Shown: positions 19,999-28,183, numbered from the stretch's first letter. The stretch is DNA of 34,345 nt from Candidatus Lachnoclostridium pullistercoris (GCA_019119775.1 DWWL01000023.1:1-34345); one strand, 5' to 3'. Made by a program: numbers and translations. The notes: generated by a model from the letters alone, not told the origin.

Positions 19999-20313
19999 AT
20001 GAAAAAACTCAATTCGGTAGCTTTTGAAGAGTATGTGGAGAACGACGGGGAAACCTGTCTGGTGATTTTCTCCAGAAAAACCTGCCACGTATGCCAGGCA
20101 GTTCACGCTATCCTGGATGACCTGGAGCAGGATTATAAGGGCAAGATGCCGTTTTACGAGGTAGATGTGGAGGAAGAGCAGGGCCTGTTTGAGAAGATGA
20201 TGATGAAGGGCGTTCCTCAGGTAGTAATCTTTGACAATGGCGAGCCGGTGGAAAAGCTGGCGGGAAACCACGAGGAAGATGATTACATAGATGCAATTGA
20301 AAAATATATTTAA
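19999..20313 (+). CDS. thioredoxin-family protein with CHVC active site
   Basis: This 104-residue thioredoxin fold has the redox pair C29-H-V-C32 in SRKTCHVCQA, and a cis-proline in GVPQVVIFDNG. Classical thioredoxin has CGPC, so the redox potential and partner will differ. The ATG at 19999 is used. The nearer ATG at 19994 is out of frame and stops at once. AAGGAGGAG lies upstream. It is divergent from the TrxB-like gene and 15 bp before the arylsulfotransferase-family gene, with which it is surely co-transcribed. It probably carries electrons from the flavoprotein to that enzyme or its substrate. The pathway is inferred. Confidence 0.87.
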   Translation: MKKLNSVAFEEYVENDGETCLVIFSRKTCHVCQAVHAILDDLEQDYKGKMPFYEVDVEEEQGLFEKMMMKGVPQVVIFDNGEPVEKLAGNHEEDDYIDAIEKYI

Positions 20314-20328
20314 GGAGGTATTTTAGCG

Positions 20329-21753
20329 ATGGGACTTTATAATGTATTCCCCATGGGAACCACGATCTATGATCCGGAGAAGGCATACAACGGCTACACG
20401 CTGATGCAGTGCCAGGGAATCGGCGCGGTTCTGGTGGATATGAACGGAAATGTGGTTAAGGTCTGGAAGGATGTTCAGGGATTCCCGAACAAGCTGCTTC
20501 CCGGCGGATATCTGATGGGCAGCCTGGGACTGAGAGATCCGAAGTACGGATATCAGGATCAGACCGATCTGGTTCAGGTAGACTGGGACGGCAATATTGT
20601 GTGGAAGTTTGACCATAAGGAGCTGGTGGACGACGGCGGCAACAAGAGATGGATCGCCAGACAGCACCATGACTACCAGAGAGAGGGCAACCCTGTAGGC
20701 TACTATGTACCGGGTATGGAGTGCAAGACCGACAGCGGCAACACCCTGATCCTCTGCCATGAGGACGTTTACAACAAGAGAATCAGCGAGCACCGTCTGC
20801 TGGACGATGTGTTTATCGAGGTAGACTGGGACGGAAATATTGTCTGGGAGTGGCATGCAAACAAGCATTTCAACGAGCTGGGCTTTGATGAGATTGCCAA
20901 GAACGTGCTGGCCCGCAACCCCAACAACCATGAGAACGGCGGCGGCCAGGGCGACTGGCTCCACATCAACTCCATGAGCGTTCTGGGACCGAACAAGTGG
21001 TACGATGCCGGCGATGAGAGATTCAACCCGGAGAACATCATCTGGGATGCGAGAGAGGCCAACATCCTCGCCATCATCAGCAAGAAGACGGGCAAGATCG
21101 TATGGCAGATCGGACCGGACTTCACAAAGAGCAAAGAGCTGCGCATCATGGGCCAGATCATCGGACAGCATCACTGCCATATGATCCCCAGAGGACTTCC
21201 GGGCGAGGGCAACATCCTGGTATTCGACAACGGCGGATGGGCCGGCTACGGAATGCCCAGCAGAACCAGCAAGGAAGGAACCAAGGCAGATATCAGAGAT
21301 CACTCCAGAATTCTGGAATTCGATCCGACTACTCTGGAAGTAGTTTGGGAGTTCAAGGGAAGAGCCTTCGGCGGCATGCTGGGACTGGTGGCAAACTCCA
21401 AGTTCTACAGCCCGTTAATCAGCTCCGCACAGAGACTGCCCAACGGCAACACTCTGATCACTGAGGGCTGCTACATGAGAATGTTCGAGGTAACTCCGGA
21501 GAACGAGGTTGTATGGGAATTCATCGCTCCCTTCAAGAACATGAGAGAGATGGTATACCGTGCTTACCGTTATCCGTATGAGTACGTACCCCAGGTTGAG
21601 AAGCCGGTTGAGACTCCGGTGAAGAGACTGGACAACCATGACTTCCGTGTTCCGGGTGCTTCTGACAGCGCCATCAAGGAAGTAACTTCCGTTGCGGGAA
21701 CCGAGGGCTACAACTTCAAGATGGATGCCTGCGTGACCGACGGCCAGGTATAA
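20329..21753 (+). CDS. arylsulfotransferase (ASST)-family beta-propeller protein, apparently cytoplasmic
   Basis: This 474-residue protein is of the aryl-sulfate sulfotransferase family. Repeated propeller blades are visible as D-x-x-G-N-[IV]-V-W-[EK] units (VDWDGNIVWKFD, VDWDGNIVWEWH, KTGKIVWQIG, TTLEVVWEFKG, PENEVVWEFIA). Histidine-rich stretches RQHHDYQ, DWLHINSMS and GQHHCHMIPRG are candidates for the catalytic and substrate residues; in E. coli ASST a histidine takes the sulfate. Known ASST enzymes are periplasmic and carry a signal peptide. This one starts MGLYNVFPMGTTIYDPEKAY and has none. Codon use is strongly biased (AAG, AAC, ATC, GGC) and AAGGAGG is near ideal, so high expression is expected. 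It is followed by a strong terminator. Confidence 0.85.
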   Translation: MGLYNVFPMGTTIYDPEKAYNGYTLMQCQGIGAVLVDMNGNVVKVWKDVQGFPNKLLPGGYLMGSLGLRDPKYGYQDQTDLVQVDWDGNIVWKFDHKELVDDGGNKRWIARQHHDYQREGNPVGYYVPGMECKTDSGNTLILCHEDVYNKRISEHRLLDDVFIEVDWDGNIVWEWHANKHFNELGFDEIAKNVLARNPNNHENGGGQGDWLHINSMSVLGPNKWYDAGDERFNPENIIWDAREANILAIISKKTGKIVWQIGPDFTKSKELRIMGQIIGQHHCHMIPRGLPGEGNILVFDNGGWAGYGMPSRTSKEGTKADIRDHSRILEFDPTTLEVVWEFKGRAFGGMLGLVANSKFYSPLISSAQRLPNGNTLITEGCYMRMFEVTPENEVVWEFIAPFKNMREMVYRAYRYPYEYVPQVEKPVETPVKRLDNHDFRVPGASDSAIKEVTSVAGTEGYNFKMDACVTDGQV

Positions 21754-21801
21754 TTCAGACAGGCGTAATCAAACAGGCAGGAAAAGGCACAGCCTGTGCG
21801 G

Positions 21802-21850
21802 CGGACCGCCTGCCCGGAAACATCAGTTTCCGGGCAGCGGTCCGTTTTTT
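21802..21850 (+). terminator. strong intrinsic terminator after the ASST-family gene
   Basis: CGGACCGCCTGCCCGGAAAC pairs with GTTTCCGGGCAGCGGTCCG around a 4-nt loop, then six T residues. Confidence 0.9.
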
Positions 21851-21934
21851 GTGTGGGGTGGAGCGGACTTGTGCGGGACAGGGGATGGAAGAGGGCGGAT
21901 GCTGCCGGCGGAGGGTCCGGGCGTGACCGGGGAA

Positions 21935-21963
21935 TTGCAGGAATGCGGCTGGTGTGATAGAAT
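21935..21963 (+). promoter_or_regulatory. promoter of the rhodanese gene
   Basis: TTGCAG (21935-21940), a 17-nt spacer and TAGAAT (21958-21963) lie 64 bp before the rhodanese start. Confidence 0.6.
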
Positions 21964-22027
21964 AGGGGGCGGCAGATTCTGCCGGCAACCGGAGACAGGA
22001 CAGACAGAACAGAAAAGAGGAATACAG

Positions 22028-22342
22028 ATGAACGGATATAAACAGATCAGCCAGGAAGCAGCCTGGGATATTATGGAGCACGGAACGGGTTTTCAGATCG
22101 TGGATGTGCGCACGCCGGAAGAGTATGAGGCGGGCCACATTAAAGGGGCGGTAAATATCCCCTTAGAGACGATCAGGGGGCAGGAGATCCCCCAGCTGCC
22201 GGACAAGTCCCAGGAACTTCTGGTGTACTGCCGCAGCGGCGTGAGGAGCAAGATGGCGTCGGAGAAGCTGGCGGCTCAGGGATACACGGGGATCGAGGAA
22301 TTCGGCGGCGTGATCACCTGGACCCACGGGCTGGTGAAATGA
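22028..22342 (+). CDS. single-domain rhodanese
   Basis: This 104-residue rhodanese has the pattern VDVRTPEEYEAGHIKGAVNI and the active-site loop C68-R-S-G-V-R-S (VYCRSGVRS), with the sulfur-carrying cysteine present. Rhodaneses move sulfane sulfur between carriers. GlpE-like single-domain forms act on thiosulfate or protein persulfides. It has its own promoter and lies between a terminator and a second terminator, just after the thioredoxin/arylsulfotransferase pair, so it may share a sulfur pathway with them. The ATG at 22028 follows AAAGAGGA. Confidence 0.92.
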   Translation: MNGYKQISQEAAWDIMEHGTGFQIVDVRTPEEYEAGHIKGAVNIPLETIRGQEIPQLPDKSQELLVYCRSGVRSKMASEKLAAQGYTGIEEFGGVITWTHGLVK

Positions 22343-22356
22343 GAAAAGAGATTCAG

Positions 22357-22402
22357 AAAAAAGGCGTTTCCGGGAATGAATAGGTTCCTGGAAACGCCTT
22401 TT
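22357..22402. terminator. bidirectional terminator between rhodanese and sdaAA
   Basis: AAAAAGGCGTTTCCGGGAA pairs with TTCCTGGAAACGCCTTTTT across 8 nt. A and T runs on the two sides serve both strands. Confidence 0.88.
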
Positions 22403-22443
22403 TATTTAACAGGAAGATCGCACTGCGGCGGAAAGGAAACTTC

Positions 22444-23319
22444 TCAGTGGCTGCAGCCTCCGCAGGCGAAGGCACAGCCGGTGGGAGTGGCGGCGCAGCC
22501 GCCGAGGGCAGTCTCCCTCAGCTCAGCCGGCAGCTTCTTTCCCACGGAGTACATGGCGGCCAGCATCTCGTCGAAGGGGATGATCTGGCGGATCCCGCTT
22601 AAGGCCATCTCCGCGGCGGTGATGGCGATGGCGGCTCCGGCAGCGTTGCGCCCCTGACAGGGACATTCCACCAGCCCGCCGATGGGATCGCACACCAGGC
22701 CCAGCATGTTCATGAGGACGGAAGAAGCGGCAGAGAGACACTGCTCAGGATCTCCGCCCATCAGCTCTGTGGCCGCGGAGGCAGCCATGGCGGCCGCCAC
22801 GCCCACCTCTGCCTGACAGCCGCCTACAGCGCCGGCCACAGTGGCGTTGCGCATGGCCAGGTAGCCGATGGCGCCCGCGTTGAAGAGGGCGTCCATCAGG
22901 CGGCTGTCAGAGATGCGGTACTCGTCCCGCAGAGCCAGAATTACTCCCGGCACGATGCCGGAGGAGCCGGCAGTGGGAGCCGCCACGATCAGTCCCATGG
23001 AGGTGTTGACCTCTAAAACGGCGCAGGCGTAGGTGATCGCTTTGGAGATCACATTTCCGCAGATGGACTTTCCGGAAGCGCGGTGTTCATTTAACAGGCG
23101 CGCTTCCCCGCCGATCAGGCCGCCGATGGATTTTCTGGGGTTTTTGATGGGGGAGGTGGAGGACTCCTGCATGATCTCCAGGATCCGCTCCATTTTCGTC
23201 TGCAGCGTGTCCAGACTGGTTTCTCCCAGCTCGCATTCCCTCTGTTTCATGACCTCGGAAATGGAACAGCGGTGTTCTCTGCAGAGCTCCAGAAGCTCTG
23301 CTCCACTTTTAAAATCCAT
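22444..23319 (-). CDS. sdaAA: L-serine dehydratase, iron-sulfur-dependent, alpha subunit
   Basis: This 291-residue catalytic subunit converts L-serine to pyruvate and ammonia. It has the substrate loop PTAGSSGIVPG (115-125). Cysteines placed for the [4Fe-4S] cluster are C168 (AGAVGGCQAEVG), C210 (LVCDPIGG) and C221 (ECPCQGRN). The C-terminal GCAATPTGCAFACGGCSH, rich in Cys, is typical of the clostridial type. It is the last gene of a five-gene operon, and its beta subunit is the first, about 3 kb upstream. The start at 23319 has GGAGGAACATC. The cluster is oxygen-sensitive, fitting an anaerobe. Confidence 0.95.
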   Translation of the reverse strand: MDFKSGAELLELCREHRCSISEVMKQRECELGETSLDTLQTKMERILEIMQESSTSPIKNPRKSIGGLIGGEARLLNEHRASGKSICGNVISKAITYACAVLEVNTSMGLIVAAPTAGSSGIVPGVILALRDEYRISDSRLMDALFNAGAIGYLAMRNATVAGAVGGCQAEVGVAAAMAASAATELMGGDPEQCLSAASSVLMNMLGLVCDPIGGLVECPCQGRNAAGAAIAITAAEMALSGIRQIIPFDEMLAAMYSVGKKLPAELRETALGGCAATPTGCAFACGGCSH

Positions 23320-23334
23320 GATGTTCCTCCTGAA

Positions 23335-24087
23335 TTACTTATTGCCGGATGCGGCTTTGGCGTTCTGCGCCACGTTTTTCTGACCTTTTCCGGGCTTTAA
23401 GGACATTTTGATGATGCCGGTCTTAAACAGGACGTAAGCGCAGATCACGTTCAGGACCATACAGCCGATCACGGCGAAGCCCTCTTTTCCCGTAAGAGGA
23501 TAGAACATGTTGACGATCAGCACCGCTACTATGGGGACGATCAGGGTCAGAGATTTATTCTTTGCCACGTATTCTCCGCAGTCGTCATTGACATAGCTTA
23601 AGAAAAGACCGCCGAACAGTGCGGGCAGCATGTAAGTGGTAGCTGTCTGCACAGCGGGAGTGGTGAGGATGGGCTGCAGGGGAACTAACAGGATCACTCC
23701 CACGATGATGATCAGGGTGGTGACGAAGGAGGATACGGCCACGCCGATGGTGGCTACAGTATCGCCCTCGTCCGTGCCCTGGGCTGTCTCCGTCAGAGTC
23801 TGAGCGTTTACCACTACAGGGATCTTTAAGTTCGTCACGTTTCCGGTGAGGAAGGTGATGTAGGCAGAAGAGCCCAGCATGGGGGTGTAGCCGAATACCT
23901 CCGCCACGTTGGTGGGGATAAATACGGCTAAAAGTCCGGCTGCCACCGCGAATACATGGCCGACGCTCTCCGGGGCCACATCGAAAGCCACGCTGATGAC
24001 AGCGGGGATTCCCAGCATGAATGCCAGTCCAATCAGAATACCGATCCGTCCGATCCGGTGTATGCTTTTCTCATATCTTTCATCCAT
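23335..24087 (-). CDS. predicted multi-pass membrane protein, transporter pair subunit
   Basis: This 250-residue protein has about seven hydrophobic segments (GRIGILIGLAFMLGIPAVIS, HVFAVAAGLLAVFIP, FVTTLIIIVGVILLVPLQPI, LIVPIVAVLIVNMFYPL and others) and a basic C-terminal tail. A loop between helices contains FLTGNVTNLKIPVV. I do not recognise its family with certainty. Its gene is 21 bp after another membrane-protein gene of like size and 15 bp before sdaAA, so the two membrane proteins probably form one transporter. The start at 24087 has GGAGATC. Substrate uptake for the amidohydrolase is the inferred job. Confidence 0.75.
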   Translation of the reverse strand: MDERYEKSIHRIGRIGILIGLAFMLGIPAVISVAFDVAPESVGHVFAVAAGLLAVFIPTNVAEVFGYTPMLGSSAYITFLTGNVTNLKIPVVVNAQTLTETAQGTDEGDTVATIGVAVSSFVTTLIIIVGVILLVPLQPILTTPAVQTATTYMLPALFGGLFLSYVNDDCGEYVAKNKSLTLIVPIVAVLIVNMFYPLTGKEGFAVIGCMVLNVICAYVLFKTGIIKMSLKPGKGQKNVAQNAKAASGNK

Positions 24088-24108
24088 TTTTTTGATCTCC
24101 TTTCCGTT

Positions 24109-24828
24109 TTATCCCAGTACCTGCACCCAGATCAGGGAGGAGGCCATACCGACGATCAGGGTGACGGCCATGATAAAGTTCCGGTACCAGTTTATCTTCA
24201 GCTTTTTGACCAGTATCATCTGGAGCACGGTCGCCACACAGGAGGTGATGGCCACAGCGCAGTACACAGGTCCTTTGATCAGCTGCAGAGGAAGGAAAGC
24301 CTCGATGATAGCCAGAGAGAGCACGCCGGTGAGCAGGGCGCCGACCATGCCGTTTTTGCTTCTCGCTTTCAGAACGCCCATCTGAATCCGCTTGCCGAAT
24401 ATCAGAACGCCCAGCATGCCGCCCAGGATGCCGATACTCATAACGAACATCAGCGTTCCGGCCACAGAGGGGTCTCCGATGGCATTTAAGGCGGCTACGG
24501 ATTCGTAGCCGGCTCCGGTGGCGGCCATGTCGGCAGCCATCAGCTCATAGGTCACGGCGCCTACCACCGAGAGGCGGAACCAGGACCACGGCACGCCGAT
24601 GACCATGGAAAGGCTGAACAGGCCGATGACGATGGAGATGGAAGGCACGATGGTGTAAATGGCCGAGGAGACGATGACAGTCCGCAGTTTTTCCTTGGAC
24701 ATGCCGATATCCAGGCCGTGGCGGTAAGCCTTGCGGAAGGTGACCGCGCAGAAAATCAAAATGTAGAGAATACCCGCACTTACCAGGATATACAGCAGCG
24801 GGCTGTTCATGACGTCCATAAAACTCAT
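24109..24828 (-). CDS. predicted membrane protein, DUF5058-like, transporter pair subunit
   Basis: This 239-residue protein has about seven helices, starting NSPLLYILVSAGILYILIFC. The basic cytoplasmic loop AYRHGLDIGMSKEKLRTVIV next to SSAIYTIVPSISIVIGLFSL is the region I take as DUF5058-like. Proteins of this kind lie beside M20 peptidases and deaminases in Clostridia, as here. It has no ATP-binding partner, so it would be a secondary transporter or half of one. It is 34 bp after the amidohydrolase gene. The family assignment is from memory of the pattern and should be treated as tentative. Confidence 0.72.
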   Translation of the reverse strand: MSFMDVMNSPLLYILVSAGILYILIFCAVTFRKAYRHGLDIGMSKEKLRTVIVSSAIYTIVPSISIVIGLFSLSMVIGVPWSWFRLSVVGAVTYELMAADMAATGAGYESVAALNAIGDPSVAGTLMFVMSIGILGGMLGVLIFGKRIQMGVLKARSKNGMVGALLTGVLSLAIIEAFLPLQLIKGPVYCAVAITSCVATVLQMILVKKLKINWYRNFIMAVTLIVGMASSLIWVQVLG

Positions 24829-24862
24829 AATTTTAATCCCCCTTATTTCTTAATATATTCTG

Positions 24863-26293
24863 TTACATTCCCTCACCGGGTTTTACCCCATCCGGGATCG
24901 GAGAAACGTATTTGCCGTGAGTCTCGTCCAGCAGCTCTTTTTTTGCCTGCTCGGTGAGAGACGGATTCTCGTATACCATGGCGCTTGCGTAGGCGATGGC
25001 TCTGGCGATGGCGGTGCTGGCCTTGTCGCCGATGGAGGTGCCTACCTGGGCGGCAAACTGCCAGGTGTGGGCGCCGGTGCCGGGAACTCCTACAGCGGCT
25101 GTAAACTGAGCGGTGGGAACCAGGTAGCTGACATCGCCCACGTCGGTGGAGCCGGTGGAGAGCATCTCGCGGAATTTCTCACTGTAGGGGATCACTGTCG
25201 TATTTAACGGGCGTTTTGCAAATTCTTCCTCGGAGATGCCGTTGATCTTGGCGCCGGCAGCCAGGGCTTTGGCCTGGTCCTCCTCGGACATGGCGGCCAG
25301 GAACTTTCTGGCGATGGCGAATTCTTCCTCGCCGAAGTCCGGTCCGCCCTCAGCGATAAAGGCGTCGGAGAGCAGTGTGGACGCGGTGGGGTTGGGGATG
25401 TTGTCGCTTAAGCCGCCCAGCACAGTGATCTTTACGTCCGTCTCCGTCATCAGAGCTGCGCCCTGGGCGATCTTCTTGATTCTGGTCAGGATCTCATCGC
25501 AGAGAGCAAGTCTGGGTGCTCTTACGAAATAGAGCAGGGAGGCGTGGCCCTGTACAATGTTGGGAGCGTCGCCGCCGCAGTCCAGATATGCGTAGTGCAC
25601 TCTGGCGGTGGAGATGATGTGCTCGCGCAGGTAGTTGACGCCCACGTTCATCAGCTCGCAGGCATCCAGGGCGCTGCGGCCCAGCTCAGGTGCGCCGCCG
25701 GCGTGGGAGGTGCGCCCGGTAAAGTCAAAGCGTACTTTATAATAAGCCACGCTTCTGGGGAAGCACATGTTGCCGTCCATGGGGTGCCAGGAGAAGCACA
25801 TATCTAGTCCGTCGAAGCAGTGTTCTTTTACCATGAAGCATTTGCCGAAGCCGGTTTCCTCAGCCGGGCAGCCGAAGACTTTTACGGTTCCGGGCAGGCC
25901 GCTCTCCTTGAGGAATTCTTTTACGATCAGAGCTGCGCCCACAGCACCGGCGCCCAGGGCGCTGTGCCCGCAGCCATGGCCGTAATGCTGGCCCTCAATG
26001 GGGCAGCGCTCCGCCACGCCTGCCTTCTGGCTCAGGTTGGGAAGGGCGTCATATTCGCCGAGGATGCCGATGACCGGCTTTCCGCTTCCATATGTACCTA
26101 CAAATGCCGTCTCAATGCCGGTGATGCCGCGTTCTACGGTAAATCCCTCATCCTCCAGAACCTGGGTGAGCTTCGCGGCGCTCTTGAATTCCTTGTAGCC
26201 GTACTCCGCATAGTTCCACACCGAATGGTTCATGTCGGCGATGATTCCCGCCTTTTCCTCCGCAATCTCATGAATTCTAGTCTTGCTGTCCAT
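24863..26293 (-). CDS. M20-family amidohydrolase (AbgB-like)
   Basis: This 476-residue metal-dependent amidohydrolase has metal ligands C108 and H110 in GHGCGHSALG, the acidic pair E145-E146 in PAEETGFGK, and H in CFSWHPMDG. The dimerisation domain contains FTGRTSHAGGAPE. It resembles the p-aminobenzoyl-glutamate hydrolase subunit AbgB and related amidases that split N-acyl amino acids. The start at 26293 is chosen from AAGGAGGG; an in-frame extension upstream has no ribosome site. It lies between the two serine dehydratase subunit genes, which suggests that its product is serine or a close relative. The true substrate is not visible. Confidence 0.88.
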   Translation of the reverse strand: MDSKTRIHEIAEEKAGIIADMNHSVWNYAEYGYKEFKSAAKLTQVLEDEGFTVERGITGIETAFVGTYGSGKPVIGILGEYDALPNLSQKAGVAERCPIEGQHYGHGCGHSALGAGAVGAALIVKEFLKESGLPGTVKVFGCPAEETGFGKCFMVKEHCFDGLDMCFSWHPMDGNMCFPRSVAYYKVRFDFTGRTSHAGGAPELGRSALDACELMNVGVNYLREHIISTARVHYAYLDCGGDAPNIVQGHASLLYFVRAPRLALCDEILTRIKKIAQGAALMTETDVKITVLGGLSDNIPNPTASTLLSDAFIAEGGPDFGEEEFAIARKFLAAMSEEDQAKALAAGAKINGISEEEFAKRPLNTTVIPYSEKFREMLSTGSTDVGDVSYLVPTAQFTAAVGVPGTGAHTWQFAAQVGTSIGDKASTAIARAIAYASAMVYENPSLTEQAKKELLDETHGKYVSPIPDGVKPGEGM

Positions 26294-26389
26294 AAATACC
26301 CTCCTTAAATATATAATTGTAATTATTTTTTGCAGGATTATCTGTATATTATCACACAAAAATAAAAAATACTACTCTTTTGCAGCTTT

Positions 26390-27058
26390 TTACAGCTGAA
26401 CCAGCATCACATCCCGAACATAGGGATTTTCCCGGATGTGGTCCGGAACGTCCTCCGGCAGCTGGCCGTCGGATTCCACGATGCTGTAGGCTGTCTGGCC
26501 CTTCGCCTCCCGAAACAGCTTCATGAAGGCGATGTTGACATTTTTATCGCTGAGGCACTTTGTGATGTGGGCCACCACTCCCGGTTTGTCATAGTGGATC
26601 ACAATGAGCGTGCTGTACTCGCCGGAGAAATCCACATCCACCTGGTTGATGCGGGTGATCCGCACCTTGCCCCCGCCTAAGGATTCTCCGCGGACGGTGA
26701 GGACCTGGCCGTCTTTTCCGGTCATGCGGATGTCCACGGTATTGGGGTGAACGTCCGTCTCACTTTCATTGGTGGTGAAGCTGTAGGTGAGGCCGCGGCT
26801 CTCGGCGATGGCAAAGGAGTCGGGAATCCTCTTGTCATCGGTGGAAAAGCCCATGATGCCGCCGAGAAGAGCCCGGTCCGTGCCGTGACCCCGGTAGGTT
26901 CGGGCAAAGGATCCGTACAGGGTGAACGAGACATCGGTGATGGGACCGGGGATCATTTTCTGAGCCAGCAGGGCGATGGAGCATGCCCCGGCGGTATGGG
27001 AGCTGGACGGGCCGATCATGTTGGGCCCAAGCACATCAAATACACTGATAAATGCCAT
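26390..27058 (-). CDS. sdaAB: L-serine dehydratase, iron-sulfur-dependent, beta subunit
   Basis: This 222-residue beta subunit starts SVFDVLGPNMIGPSSSHTAG, where GPSSSHT is the serine-contacting signature. The middle has GHGTDRALLGGIMGF. The last about 75 residues are an ACT domain (STLIVIHYDKPGVVAHITKC) that can bind an amino acid. It is the promoter-proximal gene of the operon whose last gene is the alpha subunit. Putting the subunits at opposite ends of an operon is unusual, as they normally sit side by side. The ATG at 27058 has AAGGGATTTT upstream. Confidence 0.95.
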   Translation of the reverse strand: MAFISVFDVLGPNMIGPSSSHTAGACSIALLAQKMIPGPITDVSFTLYGSFARTYRGHGTDRALLGGIMGFSTDDKRIPDSFAIAESRGLTYSFTTNESETDVHPNTVDIRMTGKDGQVLTVRGESLGGGKVRITRINQVDVDFSGEYSTLIVIHYDKPGVVAHITKCLSDKNVNIAFMKLFREAKGQTAYSIVESDGQLPEDVPDHIRENPYVRDVMLVQL

Positions 27059-27085
27059 AATAAAATCCCTTCCTGTGTTGTATTT

Positions 27086-27110
27086 CGGCAGCGGAAAATA
27101 TCAGCTGCCG
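27086..27110 (-). promoter_or_regulatory. hairpin in the leader of the sda operon
   Basis: CGGCAGC and GCTGCCG form a 7-bp stem with an 11-nt loop between the promoter and sdaAB. It has no T-run, so it is a possible mRNA stabiliser or operator. Confidence 0.45.
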
Positions 27111-27131
27111 GTTGACGTCATTTATGGTTGT

Positions 27132-27160
27132 AGTATATCATAAACATATACATGAATCAA
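27132..27160 (-). promoter_or_regulatory. promoter of the sda operon
   Basis: On the - strand TTGATT (27155-27160) is separated by exactly 17 nt from TATACT (27132-27137). The -35 lies inside the LysR-type palindrome. Confidence 0.72.
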
Positions 27161-27167
27161 ATTCATG
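27151..27167. promoter_or_regulatory. LysR-type operator (T-N11-A palindrome)
   Basis: CATGAAT-CAA-ATTCATG is a perfect 7-3-7 palindrome and contains T-N11-A. It overlaps the -35 of the sda operon and stands 53 bp before the divergent lysR start. Confidence 0.75.
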
Positions 27168-27220
27168 AAATCTATAAGTATATTGAAAATAATTAATAAT
27201 TTAAAAGGAACTGTATAGAG

Positions 27221-28105
27221 ATGGAAGTGCGGCAGCTGAAAACATTTGTAATAATTGCACAGGAAGAGAGCTTCTCCAGGGCGGCGGAGCTTCTGGGCTA
27301 TTCCCAGTCGGCGGTGACGGTGCAGATCCGCCTGCTGGAGGAGGAGCTGCAGGTGCGCCTGTTTGACCGGATGGGGAAGAAAACGGCCCTGACCGGACAG
27401 GGAAGACAGTTTCTGGAGTATGCCAACCGCATTATCCAGGAGGTGAACCGGGCGAAGGAGGCGGTTGTCAGGGAATCGGAACTTCTGGAACCTCTCCACG
27501 TGGGAACGCTGGAATCTCTGTGCTTTTCCAAACTGCCGCCGGTGCTGGGGTATTTCCGGAGAAATTATCCCAAGGTAGCCATAAAGATCACCACCGCTTC
27601 CCCTAAAGAGCTGATCGCCATGATGGAGAAAAACCAGCTGGACCTGATCTACTTTCTGGACCGGCCCCGCTACAGCAATAACTGGAACAAGGAGCTGGAG
27701 GTGAGAGAACCTATTGTATTTGTGGCCTCCTCCGACTCGCCCTTTGCCGGAAAGCGGGGGCTTAAGCTGGAGGAGATTCTGGAAGAGCCGTTTTTCCTCA
27801 CGGAGAAAAATGAAAATTACCGGCGGGAGCTGGACCAGTACCTGGAGTCGAGGAACCGGGAGCTGGTGCCTTTTCTGGAGATCACCAACACGGAGTTTAT
27901 CATCCAGATGATCCGGAAAAACAGGGGGATTTCCTATCTGCCCTATTTTGCGGTCCACGAGAGCTTGAAGAGGGGAGAGCTGGCAGTTCTGGACGTTGCA
28001 GATTTTCGTATTGCAATGTACCGGCAGATCTTTTATCATAAGAATAAGTGGAGAACGCGGGAGATGGAGGAGTTTATCCGTCTGGCGAAGCTGGATCTGT
28101 CGTAG
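27221..28105 (+). CDS. LysR-family transcriptional regulator of the sda operon
   Basis: This 294-residue regulator has an N-terminal winged helix (1-60) including EESFSRAAELLGYSQSAVTV and QIRLLEEELQVRLFDRMGKK. An effector-binding domain (about 90-290) follows, with FVASSDSPFAGKRGLKLEEI and FIIQMIRKNRGISYLPYFAV. It is divergent from the serine dehydratase operon and a palindrome of LysR type lies between. It probably senses the operon's substrate or product and activates the operon. The ATG at 27221 has AAAGGAACTG. Confidence 0.9.
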   Translation: MEVRQLKTFVIIAQEESFSRAAELLGYSQSAVTVQIRLLEEELQVRLFDRMGKKTALTGQGRQFLEYANRIIQEVNRAKEAVVRESELLEPLHVGTLESLCFSKLPPVLGYFRRNYPKVAIKITTASPKELIAMMEKNQLDLIYFLDRPRYSNNWNKELEVREPIVFVASSDSPFAGKRGLKLEEILEEPFFLTEKNENYRRELDQYLESRNRELVPFLEITNTEFIIQMIRKNRGISYLPYFAVHESLKRGELAVLDVADFRIAMYRQIFYHKNKWRTREMEEFIRLAKLDLS

Positions 28106-28117
28106 AGCTGCGGGAGA

Positions 28118-28183
28118 TCCGGCGGCTGCGGCTGCCGGGCGGACATAAAAGCGCGTCTGCCCGCCCTGCCGCCCGCGGGAATA
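28118..28183 (-). repeat. GC-rich dispersed palindromic repeat, copy C
   Basis: On the - strand it begins TTCCCGCGGGCGGCAGGGC and ends at GCAGCCGCCGGATC, matching the head of copies A and B. It lies between the lysR stop and the flavodiiron gene. Confidence 0.55.

Noticed and set aside
27122-28039. 305-codon - strand frame opposite lysR
   Set aside because: It is antisense to a clear LysR gene and has no start signal.
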